In this document: piece after piece, positions 56,701 to 64,000 of the stretch
Layout: each line of letters opens with the position of its first letter
Position numbering within the stretch: the stretch's first letter is position 1
Origin: Corallococcus sicarius
GTDB taxonomy: Bacteria; Myxococcota; Myxococcia; Myxococcales; Myxococcaceae
Length of the DNA: 64,000 bases
Assembly (NCBI RefSeq): GCF_003611735.1
Contig: NZ_RAWG01000001.1
Span: 1 to 64,000 of the forward strand
Reading direction: 5' to 3'
The notes under the pieces: generated by a model
Told to the model about the DNA's origin: nothing
Databases searched by the model: none
The model's input: the letters and a program-made list of their open reading frames with translations, nothing else
Program-made: the position numbers and the translations under genes

Positions 56701-59700
56701 CACGCTCCGGCTTCAGCTCCTCCACCAGCTTCTCGAACGGCACCTCCTGGTACGCGTACGCGCCCAGGGTCGTCTCCTTCACCTGACGCAGCACCTGCCG
56801 GAAGCTCGCGCCGTCCTCCAGCTTCGTGCGCAGCACCAGCGTGTTGACGAAGAAGCCGATGAGGCCTTCCAGCTCCGTGCGGTTGCGGCCCGCGATGGGC
56901 GTCCCCACGCTGATGTCCTGCTGCCCGCTGTAACGCGCCAGCAGCACCTGCCACGCCGCCAGCAGCACCATGAAGGACGTTGCGCCCTCCTGCCGTGCCA
57001 GCGCCGACACCGCGTCTTCCATCGCCTTCGGCAACGTCACTGACGTGTTCGCGCCCCGGAAGGTCTGCACCGCGGGCCTCGGATGATCCGTGGGCAGCTC
57101 GATGGCCCTCGGCGCGCCCTCCAACTGCTGACGCCACCAGGCGAGCTGCGTCTCCAGCACATCACCGCGCAGCCACCCGCGCTGCCAGACCGCGTAGTCC
57201 GCGTACTGCACCTCCAGCTCCGGCAGTGGCGAGGGACGCCCCTCCGCGTACGCGGCGTAGAGCGTGGCCACTTCGCGCACCAGCACCCGCATCGACCAGC
57301 CGTCCGACACGATGTGGTGCATCACCAGCACCAGCACGTGCTCCTCCTCCGACACCGAGATCAGGGCCGCACGGAAGAGCGGGCCCTGTGCCAGGTCGAA
57401 CGGACGCGCAGCCTCCTCTTCCGCGAGGCGACGTGCCTCTGCCCGGCGCTCCTCGGTGCCCTGCTCGGAGAGAGGGATGACCCTCAGCGTCTTCGCCGCC
57501 AGCGGCGCGATGACCTGGATCGGTTCTCCGTCGACCCCCTGGAAGGTGGTCCGCAGGGCTTCGTGCCGGCGCACCAGCTCCGCGAACGTGCGCTCCAGCG
57601 CGGACACATCCACCCGTCCCGTGAACCTCACGGCGGACGGCAGGTTGTAGAGGGCACTGCCCGGCTCCAACTGATCCAGGAACCACAGGCGCTGCTGCGC
57701 GAAGGACAGCGGTTCATGTCCCGTGCGCGGCCGGGCCACCAGCGGCGGCTGCTTCGTGCCCTTCCCCTGAGCAACCTCCGCGTCGATCCGCTCCGACAGG
57801 CCCTGCAGCACGGGGGCCTCGAAGAGGGCCCTCAGCGGCAGCTCCACCCCGAAGGCCGTCCGGATGCGCGACACGACCTGCGTCGCCAGCAGCGAGTGCC
57901 CCCCCAGGGCGAAGAAGTCGTCCTGGGCACCCACCTGCCGCACACCCAGCACCTGCGCCCAGAGAGACGCCAGCGCTTCTTCCGTCGCCGTGCGTGGCGC
58001 CTCGTACCTGCCAGCCTGCGACAGAGCCGCCTCCGGCGCCGGGAGGGCCTTGCGGTCCACCTTGCCATTGGCGTTGAGCGGCAGCGCGTCCAGCACCACC
58101 AGCGCCGACGGCACCAGGTACTCCGGCAACCGCTGCTTCAGGGCCGCGCGCAGCGCCTGGGCCTCCAGCGCTTCACCCGGCTTCGCCACCACGTACGCGA
58201 CGAGCCGCTTGCCCGTCGCGGCTTCATCACGCACCACCGCCACGGCCTCGCGGACTCCGGCCTGTGCCACCAGCGCGGCTTCCACTTCGCCCAGCTCGAT
58301 GCGGTAGCCCCGCACCTTCACCTGGAAGTCCAACCGGCCCAGGTACTCCAGCGTCCCGTCCTCCCTCCAGCGCGCCTTGTCTCCCGTGCGGTACAGCCTC
58401 GCTCCGGCACGTCCACTCAGCCCGTCCGGGATGAAGCGCTCCGCCGTCAGGTCCGCGCGGCCCAAGTAGCCCCGCGCCAGGCCCTCGCCGCCCACCAGCA
58501 GCTCGCCCGCCACGCCCACCGGCACGGCACGCCCTGCTTCGTCCACCACGTACACGTCCGTGTTCGCGATGGGCCGGCCGAGCGGCACCACCTCCACCGC
58601 CTCGCGCGGCGTCTCCCACGTCACGCAGTCGATGCACGCTTCCGTCGGGCCGTACTGATGCACCAGCTTCGCGCCCAGCTTCTTCACGAAGCGCCGGTGC
58701 AGGCCCGCTCCCAATGCCTCACCGCCGCAGAAGACGTACCGCAGGCCTTCGCAGCGCTCCACTCCAGCGGTCTCCAGGAAGGTCCCCAGCGGCGCCGGCC
58801 CGAAGTGAAGGTGCGTCACTCCGTGCTCCGCCACCGTCTTCACCAGGTACTCCGTGTCGCGCTGGCCTCCCGGCTTCGCCAACACCAGCCGCGCTCCACT
58901 CATCAGCGGCGCCCAGACCTCCCAGACGGAGATGTCGAAGCTGCTGGATGCCTTCGCCAGGAACGCGTCGCCAGCCTCCATCGGGAAGCGCTCCTGCCTC
59001 CAGTGCAGGTGGTTGACGACGGCGCGGTGTCCCACGCCCACGCCCTTCGGCTTCCCGGTGCTGCCCGACGTGTAGATGACGTACGCCAAGGCGTCCGCAT
59101 CTCGGGCTGGCTCGCGGGGAGTGCGTTCCAGCGAGGCCCCCGCGGAGAGGGCCTCCTCGATGTGGACCACGCGCGCGGTGGTGACGGGCAGCTCGTGCGC
59201 CCGGGCCACATGTGCCAGCACCAGGGCCGCGCCGCTGTCTTCCACCATGAAGCCCAGCCGCTCCGCCGGATACTCGACGTCCAGTGGCACCCAGGCGCCG
59301 CCTGCCTTCAGCGTCGCCACCTGCGCCACCACCAGCGCCGCGGAACGCTCCAGCGCCAGGCCCACCTTCACCTCCGGGCCCACGCCCCAGGCGCGCAGCT
59401 TGTCCGCCAACGACTCGGCGGCTTCGTTCACCTGCCGGTAGCTGAACGTCCCCTCTTCGCTGACGATCGCCACCGCCTCCGGCGTCTTCCGGGCCTGCGC
59501 CTCGAAGAGGCCGTGCAGCGTCGCCTCTCGCGGGAACTCCGCCGCCGTCTGGTTCCACTCCACCAGCACGCGTTGCGCCTCGGCGCCCCGCAGCAGGGCC
59601 ACCTGCTCGATGCGGGCATCGGGTCGGGCCGTCACTCCTTCCAGGACGACGCCCAGGTGCTTGAGCAGCCGCTTCGCGGTTGCCTCCTCGAAGAGGTCCG

Positions 59701-62700
59701 TGTTGTACGTCAGCGTCGCCGCCAGACCCTGGCCCGTCTCCGACATCGCCAGCGTCATGTCGAACTTCGCCGTCGCGCCCTCCGTCTCCACCGAGCGCAG
59801 CACCAGCCCGCCCGGCAGGGACTGGCCGTTGCCTGTCGGCACGGTGTTCAGCGTGAAGGACACCTGGAACAGCGGCGTGCGGCTCAGGTCGCGCTCCGGC
59901 TTCAGCTCCTCCACCAGCTTCTCGAACGGGACCTCCTGGTGCGCGTACGCGCCCAGCGTCATCTCCCGCACCTGGGCCAGCACCTGACGGAAGGAGCGAT
60001 GCCCCTCCACCTTCGTGCGCAGCACCAGCGTGTTGACGAAGAAGCCGATGAGGCCTTCCAGCTCCGTCTGGTTGCGGCCCGCGATGGGCGTCCCCACGCT
60101 GACGTCCTGCTGTCCGCTGTAGCGCGCCAGCACCACCTGCCATGCGGCCAGCAGCAGCATGAAGGACGTCACGCCCTCCCGCTGTGCCAGCACCTTCACC
60201 TGCTCCTCCAGGGAGCGCGGCAGTGCCACCGAGTGGCTCGCGCCCCGGAAGCGCTGCACCGCCGGACGCGGCTTGTCGGTCGGCAACTCCAGTGCGGGCG
60301 GCGCGCCTTCCAACTGCTGCCGCCACCAGCCGAGCTGCGACTCCAGGACCTCGCCCTTCAGCCAGCCCCGCTGCCACGCGGCGTAGTCCGCGTATTGCAC
60401 CGGCAGCTCGGACAGGGGCGATTCGTGGCCCTGCGTGAAGGCCGTGTAGAGGGCTCCGACTTCCTTCACCAGCACGCCCATCGACCAGCCGTCCGACACG
60501 ATGTGGTGCATGACCAGCACCAGCACGTGTTCGGTGGCGCTCAGCCGCAGGAGCCGGGCTCGGAACAACGGGCCCTGGGCCAGGTCGAACGGACGCTGGG
60601 ATTCCCACTGCGCCCGGCGTTGGGCCTCCGCCTCACGCTCGGCGGTGGGCAACGCTTCGAGGTCCACGAACTCCAGCACCGCCTTCGCCGACGGTGCGAC
60701 CACCTGTGCTGGCTGGCCGTCACGGACCTGGAAGGTCGTGCGCAGGGCCTCGTGACGCCGCACCAGCTCGTCGAAGGTGCGGCGCAGGGCGTCCACGTCC
60801 AATGGACCCGACAGCCGGACGGCCGCGGGCAGGTTGTAGAAGGCACTGCCCGGCTGGAGCTGATCCAGGAACCAGAGTCGCTGCTGCGCGAAGGACAGCG
60901 GCTCCTCGCCCGTGCGGGCCTGCTTCACGAGCGCGGGCATCGTCGAGCGACGTCCCGACTGCTGGGCTTCCTCCACCTTCGGGGCGAACTCCGCGACGGT
61001 GGGGGCCTCGAAGAGGGATCGCAGCGGCAGCTCGACGCTGAAGGCCGAGCGGATGCGGGACACCGCTTGCGTTGCCAGGAGCGAGTGGCCACCCAGCTCG
61101 AAGAAGCTGTCGTGGAGGCCCACCTGCTTCACGCCGAGCACCTGGGCCCAGACGTTCGCCAGCACCTCCTCGGTTTTCGTGCGGGGGGCGACGTAGACGT
61201 GCGTGCGCTCCGCGCCTGCCTCCAGCCTGGGCAGGGCCTTGCGGTCCACCTTGCCGTTGGCGTTGAGGGGCAGTGCGGCCAGCGCCACGAAGGCCGAGGG
61301 CACCATGTACTCCGGCAGTCGTCCCTTCAGTGCGCTTCGCAGCGCCGTGGCTTCAACGGTGTGGCCCGACTGCGCCACCACGTACGCCACCAGTCGCTTG
61401 TCTCCGGGTGCGTCCTCGCGCACCACCACCACCACGTCGCGCACCTGGGGCTGCGCACCCAGCGCCGCTTCGACTTCTCCCAGCTCGATGCGGAAGCCTC
61501 GCACCTTCACCTGGAAGTCCATCCGGCCCAGGTACTCCAGCGTCCCGTCTCGGCCCCACCGCACCTTGTCGCCCGTGCGGTAGAGGCGCGCTCCCGGCTT
61601 CTGGCTGAAGCCATCCGGTACGAAGCGCTCCGCCGTCAATCCGGGCTGGCCCAGGTAGCCGCGCGCCAGGCCTTCGCCTCCAAGGTACAGCTCTCCGGGC
61701 ACACCCACCGGTACCGGCCGCCCCTTCGCGTCCAGCACGTAGGCCTGCGTGCCCTCCAGCGGGCGACCAATCCTCGGCTCCGTCTTCGCTCCGCGCTCCA
61801 CTCGCGCGTGCGTCGAGTACGTCGTGTCTTCCGTCGGGCCGTAGAGGTTGTTGACCTCCTTCACCTGCGGCAAGGCGTACAGCGCCTGCACCAGCCGGTT
61901 CGGGAGTGCCTCGCCCGCGAGGTTCACCGTCTGCACCGTCGGCGGGATGCCTCCGCTGCGCACCAGCTCCGCCACGGCCGACGGCACCGTGTTCAGCAGC
62001 GTCACGCGCCCGGCTTCCTTCAGTCCGGCCAGGGCCAGCGCGTTCTCCGCCACCACCACCGTGCCGCCGCTCACCAACGGGGCGAAGACTTCAAACACCG
62101 ACAGGTCGAAGTTCAGCGACGTCGCCGCGAGTACGCCCTTCAACTGCTCTGGCTTGAAGGTCGCCGTGGCCCAGTGGAGGAAGGCCACCGCGCTGGCGTG
62201 CGTCACCGCCACGCCCTTCGGACGGCCCGTGCTTCCCGACGTGTACAGCACGTACGCCAGCTGCTGCGCGGTGCTGCTCACCTTCAACGGAGTGGTGGCG
62301 TAGCCGCCCAGGACCTTGGCATCCGTGTCGAGCCGCACGCGCTGGCCCGTGTACTCCAGCAGCACGCCTTCCAGGCTCGCCTGCGTCACCACCACCGGCG
62401 CGCCCGTGCCCTCCAGCATGTAGGCCAGGCGCTCCTTCGGGTACGTCGCGTCCAGTGGGACGTACGTCGCGCCCGCCTTCAGCACGCCCAGCAGCGCCAC
62501 CACCATCGCTTCCGTGCGCTCCACGCACACGCCCACCCGGCTCTCTTCTCCCACGCCCAACGTCCGCAGGTGCCGCGCCAGCTGGTTCGCCCGCGCCTCC
62601 ACCTGCGCATACGTCAACCGCGCGCCTTCATGCACCACCGCCACCGCATCCGGCGTCTTCGCCGCTTGTGCCGCGAACAGGCCGTGGACGGTCTCCGTGG

Positions 62701-64000
62701 TCTCACGCTCCGGGGCCGGGGTGCCCGCGAAGTGCTTCAGCACCTGCTGACGCTCCTCCGCCTCCAGCAGCGGCAGGTCCCAGACACTCGCATCCGCGTT
62801 CTTCGCGATGCTTTCCAGCAGCGCGCCGAGGTGCCCCAGCAGTCGCTGGGCCGTCTCCGCGTCGTACAGGTCGGTGTTGTATTCGAGTGACGCCGCGAGG
62901 CCTCGACCCGTCTCTGTCATCCCGAGGGTCAGGTCGAACTTCGCGGTGGTCCCTTCCGTCTCCACCGGGCGCAGGACGAGGCCCGCCGGCAGCGACTCTC
63001 CCGAACCGCTCGGCGTGTTCTGCAGGGTGAACATCACCTGGAAGAGCGGCGTGCGGCTCAGGTCGCGCTCCGGCTTCAGCTCCTCCACCAGCTTCTCGAA
63101 CGGGACCTCCTGGTGCGCGTAGGCACCCAGCGTCGTCTCCTTCACCTGACGCAGCACCTGACGGAAGCTCGCGCCGTCCTCCAGCTTCGTGCGCAGCACC
63201 AGCGTGTTGACGAAGAAGCCGATGAGGCCTTCCAGCTCCGTGCGGTTGCGGCCCGCGATGGGCGTTCCCACGCTGATGTCCTGCTGGCCGCTGTAGCGCG
63301 CCAGCAGCACCTGCCACGCCGCCAGCAGCACCATGAAGGACGTCGCGCCCTCCTGACGTGCCAGCGTCTTGACGGAATCCTCCAGCGTCTTCGGGAGCAC
63401 CCGGGACGCATTGGCGCCGTGGAAGGTCTGCACCGCGGGCCGTGCCCGGTCCGTCGGCAACTCCAGTGCGTGCGGTGAGCCTTCGAGTTGCTGACGCCAC
63501 CAGGACAGCTGCGCCTCCAGCACCTCGCCCTTCAGCCACCCACGCTGCCACGCCGCGTAGTCCGCGTACTGCACCGCCAGCTCCGGCAGCGGCGAAGGAC
63601 GCCCTTCCGCGTACGCGCTGTAGAGCGCGGTCACTTCACGCACGAGCACGTCCATCGACCAGCCGTCCGACACGATGTGGTGCATCGCCAGCACCAGGAC
63701 GTGCTCCGAACCGCTCAACCGCATCAGCGTCACCCGGAAGAGCGGGCCCTGGCCCAGGTCGAACGGACGGAGGACCTCGGCGCCCACCTGCTTGCGGAGT
63801 TCCGTCTCACGCGAGGCCTCCGGTACGCCCTCCAGTGCCATCAGGCTCCAGGCCACTTCCTGGGACGGCGCGACCACCTGGAAGGGCTGGCCGTCATGCA
63901 CCTGGAACGTCGTGCGCAGGGACTCGTGGCGGCGCACCAGCTCGTCGAAGGTGCGACGCAGCACCTCCAGGTCCAGTGCACCGGAGAGCCGCACCACCAT
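53777..64000 (-). CDS. non-ribosomal peptide synthetase, 3 modules plus thioesterase (partial)
   Basis: 3407 residues, cut at the right edge of the window inside its first visible condensation domain. Order: C1 (partial)-A1-PCP1 (Ser973)-C2-A2-PCP2 (Ser2036)-C3-A3-PCP3 (Ser3096)-TE (Ser3225 in GWSMGG). PCPs have LGGHSLLATQ or LGGHSLLAVR. Condensation domains have the active HHIVSDGW motif. Adenylation domains have YTSGSTGRPKGV and NGKVDRKALP. No epimerase, methylation or cyclisation domain is seen. Manual reading of the pocket gives D-L-F-N-N-A-L-T-Y-K for A1 and A3, an alanine-type code, and about D-I-W-H-F-G-Q-I-D-K for A2, which I cannot assign. A terminal thioesterase means the product is released here, so these are the last three residues of the peptide: Ala-X-Ala. 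Earlier modules lie outside the window. Confidence 0.96.
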   Translation of the reverse strand: MVVRLSGALDLEVLRRTFDELVRRHESLRTTFQVHDGQPFQVVAPSQEVAWSLMALEGVPEASRETELRKQVGAEVLRPFDLGQGPLFRVTLMRLSGSEHVLVLAMHHIVSDGWSMDVLVREVTALYSAYAEGRPSPLPELAVQYADYAAWQRGWLKGEVLEAQLSWWRQQLEGSPHALELPTDRARPAVQTFHGANASRVLPKTLEDSVKTLARQEGATSFMVLLAAWQVLLARYSGQQDISVGTPIAGRNRTELEGLIGFFVNTLVLRTKLEDGASFRQVLRQVKETTLGAYAHQEVPFEKLVEELKPERDLSRTPLFQVMFTLQNTPSGSGESLPAGLVLRPVETEGTTAKFDLTLGMTETGRGLAASLEYNTDLYDAETAQRLLGHLGALLESIAKNADASVWDLPLLEAEERQQVLKHFAGTPAPERETTETVHGLFAAQAAKTPDAVAVVHEGARLTYAQVEARANQLARHLRTLGVGEESRVGVCVERTEAMVVALLGVLKAGATYVPLDATYPKERLAYMLEGTGAPVVVTQASLEGVLLEYTGQRVRLDTDAKVLGGYATTPLKVSSTAQQLAYVLYTSGSTGRPKGVAVTHASAVAFLHWATATFKPEQLKGVLAATSLNFDLSVFEVFAPLVSGGTVVVAENALALAGLKEAGRVTLLNTVPSAVAELVRSGGIPPTVQTVNLAGEALPNRLVQALYALPQVKEVNNLYGPTEDTTYSTHARVERGAKTEPRIGRPLEGTQAYVLDAKGRPVPVGVPGELYLGGEGLARGYLGQPGLTAERFVPDGFSQKPGARLYRTGDKVRWGRDGTLEYLGRMDFQVKVRGFRIELGEVEAALGAQPQVRDVVVVVREDAPGDKRLVAYVVAQSGHTVEATALRSALKGRLPEYMVPSAFVALAALPLNANGKVDRKALPRLEAGAERTHVYVAPRTKTEEVLANVWAQVLGVKQVGLHDSFFELGGHSLLATQAVSRIRSAFSVELPLRSLFEAPTVAEFAPKVEEAQQSGRRSTMPALVKQARTGEEPLSFAQQRLWFLDQLQPGSAFYNLPAAVRLSGPLDVDALRRTFDELVRRHEALRTTFQVRDGQPAQVVAPSAKAVLEFVDLEALPTAEREAEAQRRAQWESQRPFDLAQGPLFRARLLRLSATEHVLVLVMHHIVSDGWSMGVLVKEVGALYTAFTQGHESPLSELPVQYADYAAWQRGWLKGEVLESQLGWWRQQLEGAPPALELPTDKPRPAVQRFRGASHSVALPRSLEEQVKVLAQREGVTSFMLLLAAWQVVLARYSGQQDVSVGTPIAGRNQTELEGLIGFFVNTLVLRTKVEGHRSFRQVLAQVREMTLGAYAHQEVPFEKLVEELKPERDLSRTPLFQVSFTLNTVPTGNGQSLPGGLVLRSVETEGATAKFDMTLAMSETGQGLAATLTYNTDLFEEATAKRLLKHLGVVLEGVTARPDARIEQVALLRGAEAQRVLVEWNQTAAEFPREATLHGLFEAQARKTPEAVAIVSEEGTFSYRQVNEAAESLADKLRAWGVGPEVKVGLALERSAALVVAQVATLKAGGAWVPLDVEYPAERLGFMVEDSGAALVLAHVARAHELPVTTARVVHIEEALSAGASLERTPREPARDADALAYVIYTSGSTGKPKGVGVGHRAVVNHLHWRQERFPMEAGDAFLAKASSSFDISVWEVWAPLMSGARLVLAKPGGQRDTEYLVKTVAEHGVTHLHFGPAPLGTFLETAGVERCEGLRYVFCGGEALGAGLHRRFVKKLGAKLVHQYGPTEACIDCVTWETPREAVEVVPLGRPIANTDVYVVDEAGRAVPVGVAGELLVGGEGLARGYLGRADLTAERFIPDGLSGRAGARLYRTGDKARWREDGTLEYLGRLDFQVKVRGYRIELGEVEAALVAQAGVREAVAVVRDEAATGKRLVAYVVAKPGEALEAQALRAALKQRLPEYLVPSALVVLDALPLNANGKVDRKALPAPEAALSQAGRYEAPRTATEEALASLWAQVLGVRQVGAQDDFFALGGHSLLATQVVSRIRTAFGVELPLRALFEAPVLQGLSERIDAEVAQGKGTKQPPLVARPRTGHEPLSFAQQRLWFLDQLEPGSALYNLPSAVRFTGRVDVSALERTFAELVRRHEALRTTFQGVDGEPIQVIAPLAAKTLRVIPLSEQGTEERRAEARRLAEEEAARPFDLAQGPLFRAALISVSEEEHVLVLVMHHIVSDGWSMRVLVREVATLYAAYAEGRPSPLPELEVQYADYAVWQRGWLRGDVLETQLAWWRQQLEGAPRAIELPTDHPRPAVQTFRGANTSVTLPKAMEDAVSALARQEGATSFMVLLAAWQVLLARYSGQQDISVGTPIAGRNRTELEGLIGFFVNTLVLRTKLEDGASFRQVLRQVKETTLGAYAYQEVPFEKLVEELKPERDLSRSPLFQVMFTLQNNAKGPDGRQPGDEGLALHEVDTGSGAAKFELSLAMAETGRGLAASLEYNTDLYDAQTAQRMLGHLAVLLEGIAKDADASIWDLPLLEAQERQQVLKHLAGAAAPERETTETVHGLFAAQAAKTPDAVAVVYEGALLTYAQVEARANQLARHLMALGVGEESRVGVCVERTEAMVVALLGVLKAGATYVPLDATYPKDRLAYMLEGTGAPVVVTQASLEGVLPEYTGQRVRLDTDAKVLDGYVTTPLKVSSVPSQLAYVLYTSGSTGRPKGVAVTHASAVAFLHWATGTFKPEQLKGVLAATSLNFDLSVFEVFAPLVSGGTVVVAENALALAGLKEAGRVTLLNTVPSAVAELVRSGGIPPTVQTVNLAGEALPNRLVQALYALPQVKEVNNLYGPTEDTTYSTHARVERGAKTEPKIGRPLEGTQAYVLDTKGQPVPVGVPGELYLGGEGLARGYLGQPGLTAERFVPDGFSQKPGARLYRTGDKVRWGRDGTLEYLGRMDFQVKVRGFRIELGEVEAALGAQPTVRDVVVVVREDAPGDKRLVAYVVAQPGHTVEATALRSALKGRLPEYMVPSAFVTLEALPLNANGKVDRKALPKPAVGTSAAGTVIAPRDTVELQLVSIWEELLGTWPISVDADFFELGGHSLLAVRLMTAIRKRLGKGLPLAALFLSPTVERLAALLRQDAAPSMSPLVTIQPEGSRPPLFCVHPAGGNVLGYVELSRQLGPDQPFYGLRSLGIEGEQAPLETIEAMATAYVEAVRTVRPQGPYLLAGWSMGGAVAYEMARQLRAAGQTVALLALIDPGSVSPTGGTGTEGEQVSQELEALFEEAPGAGERPSKDALLARLLDEAKKAGAVTPDVELQDFRILMGIFELNRRATRQYVPAPHEGRITVFRASKSADPAPLGRDRGWGALGLGGVTLLEVEGDHYSILRAPQVSVLAEVLRKRIAEALEQGPE

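Noticed and set aside
57083-62890. 1935-codon plus-strand frame opposite the NRPS
   Set aside because: His/Arg/Leu-rich antisense shadow; the NRPS frame has full motif support.

Overview
The window is GC-rich, densely coded bacterial DNA that looks like a fruiting myxobacterium (Myxococcota, Corallococcus/Myxococcus type). The signs are: many histidine kinases, Kelch- and RCC1-repeat surface lipoproteins, several large secreted proteins without known relatives, an Hsp70 paralogue, a SitA-like lipoprotein toxin, and a giant NRPS gene running off the right edge. No rRNA or CRISPR array is seen. There is one intact tRNA, tRNA-Arg(CCU), on the minus strand at 47214-47287.

Layout. 1-10 kb: alpha/beta hydrolase, a triple-PAS hybrid kinase with a response regulator, a J-like membrane protein coupled to an Hsp70, and an unplaced HNH-like protein. 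10-28 kb: envelope and secreted proteins (21-repeat Kelch lipoprotein, a two-motif metallopeptidase-like protein coupled to a small lipoprotein, subtilase, propeller lipoprotein, phytochelatin-synthase-like protein, RCC1 lipoprotein, beta-helix protein) and a TetR/DUF2867 divergon with two perfect operators. 28-34 kb: Rrf2/epoxide hydrolase pair, TetR/CocE-type hydrolase divergon, and a PAS kinase. 34.5-38.8 kb: two secreted proteins; the second has the beta-sheet plus helical-superhelix layout of animal large lipid transfer proteins (vitellogenin/MTP/apoB).

38.8-47.2 kb is a decayed mobile region. A 19-bp copy of the tRNA-Arg 3' end lies at 38831, and between it and the tRNA are fragments of a lambda-type prophage on the minus strand in phage order: tape measure, gpK-like JAB domain, gpJ. 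Mixed in are a DNA methyltransferase tail, an S53 propeptide fragment, an EEP-family lipoprotein, a toxin/SMI1-type immunity pair, a comparatively AT-richer unknown gene, and two clusters of perfect hairpins. No integrase is recognisable.

47.3-64 kb: an RsbQ-type hydrolase coupled to a hybrid kinase with a degenerate Hpt-like tail, a GH15 glycosidase, a DUF2254 membrane protein, and the C-terminal three modules plus thioesterase of an NRPS. Its first and third adenylation domains are near-identical and both read as alanine-type.

The best candidates for undescribed biology are the bacterial lipid-transfer-protein-like pair (34548-38754), the metallopeptidase/lipoprotein pair (13817-15787), the RsbQ-kinase pair (47366-50169), and the hairpin array (45358-45635). 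All assignments come from reading sequence and motifs by eye; no database search was run.
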